A stretch of 6,747 bases of DNA from Lachnoclostridium sp. UBA7122 (GTDB lineage Bacteria > Bacillota > Clostridia > Lachnospirales > Lachnospiraceae): the NCBI GenBank assembly GCA_002493085.1, contig DKXQ01000151.1, forward strand, positions 1-6,747, given 5' to 3'. The translations under genes and the position numbers were made by a program. This document shows, piece after piece, positions 5,156-6,747 of the stretch (positions are counted from its first letter, which is position 1; each line of letters opens with the position of its first letter). The notes beneath the pieces are model-generated. The model did no database searches. It had not been told where the DNA came from and saw only the letters and a program-made list of their open reading frames with translations.

Positions 5156-5224
5156 ATGCGATATAACATAACTCCACTCCTGCCTCTTAAAAATTTTAAT
5201 TATAGATTAATGAACCCACATTAG
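5156..5224 (+). CDS. 22-codon ORF, probable 5' stub of a lost gene
   Basis: ATG 5156 is preceded by AAGAAGAGGAGG (5138-5149), an excellent Shine-Dalgarno at 6-nt spacing, directly after the octamer array. The peptide begins MRYNITPLLPLKNFNYRLMN and soon stops, and its last 29 bp overlap the 3' end of the oppositely oriented signal peptidase gene. A strong ribosome site feeding a tiny ORF suggests a gene truncated by rearrangement. In partition cassettes the gene next to the repeats is often a ParA-type ATPase, but too little remains to tell. Confidence 0.35.
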   Translation: MRYNITPLLPLKNFNYRLMNPH

Positions 5225-5726
5225 AAAAAGGAAATAAAATGCATTTTGCTTTAGCTTGAATATCATCAATAGGAACATATGGATTGTCCCAAAACCTACT
5301 ATCGTTGGAATTATTTCGATTATCCCCCATAAAAAAATAGCAACCTTCAGGAACTTCGTAAATGCCATCTCCTGCTTGATTCTGTAATTCATTAATAAAA
5401 GAACTATCTAACTCAACCCCATCAGCATAAACTTTTCCTTCTTTTACTTCAATAGTTTCACCTGGAAGACCTATCAATCGTTTTATATATGTTATATCAG
5501 GATCATCAGGTGCTACAAATGTTAAAATGTCATACCTCTCCAAATCCTCTTCATTCACATCATACATCGTAGAAAAGACAACACTATTGGTCTTAATCGT
5601 ACCCTCCATGCTGCCCGAAGGGATAAAACTTAACATAAACACTGTTTGAAATAAAATTATAAATATAATTGCAAAAACAGCATAAATACCTAATGCCATT
5701 AAAATTTTCTTAGTAAAAGAATCCAT
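5196..5726 (-). CDS. Type I signal peptidase (176 aa)
   Basis: The product is a membrane-anchored serine protease that cleaves N-terminal signal peptides from exported proteins. One N-terminal transmembrane helix spans about residues 10-32 and is followed by the catalytic box PSGSMEGT with Ser39. The general base is Lys82 in YIKRLIGLPGE. The GDNRNNSNDSR box covers 134-144, and the C-terminal KAKCILFPF matches the family end. Length is normal for compact Gram-positive SipS-type enzymes. The start at 5726 is chosen because AGGAGG (5734-5739) lies 7 nt upstream; an in-frame ATG at 5804 would add 26 lysine/arginine-rich residues and has no such site. It is divergent from the clpX-like gene. All catalytic residues are intact. 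As no secreted substrate gene is in view, a general or element-specific role cannot be separated. Confidence 0.93.
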   Translation of the reverse strand: MDSFTKKILMALGIYAVFAIIFIILFQTVFMLSFIPSGSMEGTIKTNSVVFSTMYDVNEEDLERYDILTFVAPDDPDITYIKRLIGLPGETIEVKEGKVYADGVELDSSFINELQNQAGDGIYEVPEGCYFFMGDNRNNSNDSRFWDNPYVPIDDIQAKAKCILFPFSNVGSLIYN

Positions 5727-5769
5727 ACCATCTCCTCCTCTTTTTCTTCTGTTTTGTTTCTTCCTATAT

Positions 5770-5778
5770 ATAATACCA
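5770..5778 (-). promoter_or_regulatory. Possible extended -10 promoter of the signal peptidase gene
   Basis: On the minus strand TG-G-TATTAT (5778 to 5770) forms an extended -10 element. The expected start is about 30-40 nt upstream of the codon at 5726 and leaves room for the AGGAGG. No recognisable -35 box was found. Confidence 0.4.
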
Positions 5779-5849
5779 CAAATAACTCCCATAAACTTCT
5801 GCAAAAATCACAATCAACAGCTTTTCCACATTTTTTACTTCGTTTTTGA

Positions 5850-5881
5850 TCTTCATTTATGCGAGGTCGCATAGATGAAGA
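5850..5881. promoter_or_regulatory. 32-bp palindrome in the divergent intergenic region, candidate operator
   Basis: Arms 5850-5864 and 5867-5881 are 15 bp each and complementary throughout, with one T-G pair, around a central GG. The core is ATGCGA-GG-TCGCAT. It is GC-richer than its surroundings and sits between the signal peptidase and clpX-like genes, so a dimeric regulator could control both. As RNA it would be a very stable hairpin in a clpX leader. A 2-bp centre is also seen in serine-recombinase crossover sites, but no recombinase gene is in view. Confidence 0.6.
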
Positions 5882-5886
5882 AGTAA

Positions 5887-5940
5887 ACATAATTGTATTT
5901 CTGCTAAATTTAAAACAGAGAAAAAATGATACAATTATGT
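5887..5940. promoter_or_regulatory. 12-bp inverted repeat in the clpX-like gene leader
   Basis: ACATAATTGTAT (5887-5898) and ATACAATTATGT (5929-5940) are exact reverse complements with a 30-bp spacer. The right arm ends 8 nt before AGGAGG (5949-5954). It could be a pair of operator half-sites, a looping site, or a long-range RNA stem presenting the ribosome site. The TAATTGTA core also forms the arms at 2553-2615. Confidence 0.5.
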
Positions 5941-5958
5941 AAAATAAGAGGAGGGGGG

Positions 5959-6702
5959 ATGGATATAGAAACATGTGCATTTTGTGGACGAACTATTCAA
6001 CAGGTAATTCAAATGATTAAAAGTCCAATCAACAATAAAATATGTATTTGCGATAAATGTACAGAAATCGCAGTTGCAGTTTTCGATGGCGAAATAAATA
6101 AAAAATCATCCAGCAACCTAAGAAAATACTGGAAAAATGCCAGAAATATTGAGGTTATAAAGAAAAAATCAAGATTTGATGATATCGTATTCGATCTAAC
6201 TCCTAGCCAGATTCGTAAAGAACTGGATAGATTTGTCATTGGTCAGGAACATGCAAAAAAAGTTTTGTCAGTTGCCATTTACAACCATAATAAAAGGTTG
6301 CATGATGAAACAGGTTTAATTAAAAAATCTAATATTTTAATTGCAGGACCAAGTGGTTGTGGTAAAACATTACTTGCAAGAACATTAGCCAAAATACTTG
6401 ATGTCCCATTTGTTATCGCAGATGCAACAAGTATGACAGAGGCTGGATATGTAGGTGATGATGTTGAGGTTTGCATACAACAATTGATAGCTACTGCTGA
6501 TGGTGATATTGAACTGGCACAGAAAGGTATGGTATATATTGATGAAATAGATAAAATTGCCAGAGCTGGAGAAAACAGAAGTATTACAAGGGATGTATCT
6601 GGTCAAGGTGTACAGGAAAGTTTGTTGAAGCTAATCGAAGGTTGTACTGTTTCAGTTCCAGTATCTGACAGGAGAAAACATCCACAAGGGAATAATGTAT
6701 AA
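5959..6702 (+). pseudogene. clpX: clpX-like ATP-dependent protease ATPase subunit, truncated by an in-frame stop (247 aa)
   Basis: ClpX is an AAA+ unfoldase that feeds tagged substrates to ClpP. Seen here are an N-terminal zinc-binding domain (C6/C9 and C31/C34), Walker A GPSGCGKT (130-137), the pore loop GYVG (163-166), Walker B VYIDEID (192-198) and the SITRDVSGQGVQ stretch at 208-219. The RKH substrate loop is at 239-241. Start 5959 has AGGAGG 4 nt upstream; the in-frame ATG at 5926 lacks one. Full ClpX proteins are about 400-430 aa. Here TAA at 6700-6702 interrupts the frame, yet the next codons still read FDTSNVLFI as in ClpX, then diverge (FQAQGK) to the window edge. The TAA could derive from CAA by one transition. 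Lost parts include sensor 1, the ClpP-docking IGF loop and sensor 2. A truncated protein could still bind ATP or act as a dominant adaptor, but a pseudogene is more likely. It is probably a second, accessory clpX copy. Confidence 0.85.
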
Positions 6703-6747
6703 TTTGATACATCAAATGTATTGTTTATTTTCCAAGCGCAGGGTAAA

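Noticed and set aside
5699..5980. 93-codon leftward frame between the divergent genes
   Set aside because: It runs through the palindrome and inverted repeat, lacks a ribosome site and ends out of frame in the signal peptidase start region.
1..6747. tRNA or rRNA genes
   Set aside because: No cloverleaf with TTCRA/CCA-type signatures and no rRNA-like conserved stretch was seen on either strand.

Overview
The window is AT-rich DNA from a low-GC Firmicute. The A/G-rich Shine-Dalgarno sequences, canonical sigma-A type promoter and gene families suggest a gut Clostridia/Lachnospiraceae-type organism; that placement is an inference from style, not from a marker gene. It reads as a decayed accessory region, probably part of a mobile element or its scar: genes are sparse, point in both directions, and are separated by long non-coding stretches full of inverted repeats, a non-autonomous transposon-like element and gene fragments.

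Left part (1-2110): a leftward gene for a HipA/CtkA-type Ser/Thr kinase (537-1985) with a strong RBS and its own intrinsic terminator. No HipB-like antitoxin is visible beside it; a short palindrome lies about 50 bp upstream of its start. Positions 1-488 hold only a small doubtful ORF and an unusual repeat pair.

Middle (2109-4104): an element of about 0.4 kb bounded by two IS200/IS605-style hairpins has no protein gene, but its interior is packed with base-paired stems including a possible pseudoknot. It resembles a HEARO/omega RNA without its IscB partner. A third, shortened copy of the left hairpin lies at 3767-3825. Between them are two convergent, slightly overlapping hypothetical genes (2905-3258 +, 3253-3543 -). 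A self-contained short transcription unit follows: promoter, leader hairpins, a 23-codon ORF with an excellent RBS, and a terminator.

Right part (4200-6747): a rightward 212-aa hypothetical gene, a hairpin, and a strikingly regular 15-unit array of 8-bp repeats (4967-5086) of the kind used as partition sites or iterons. A probable 5' gene stub comes next, then a leftward type I signal peptidase (5196-5726). Divergent from it is a clpX paralogue (from 5959) that stops after the RKH loop although homology continues past the stop codon, so it is probably a pseudogene. The interval between these two genes contains a 32-bp palindrome and a separate 12-bp inverted repeat, likely regulatory.

The two most interesting signals are non-coding: the structured RNA-like element at 2109-2537 and the octamer array at 4967-5086.
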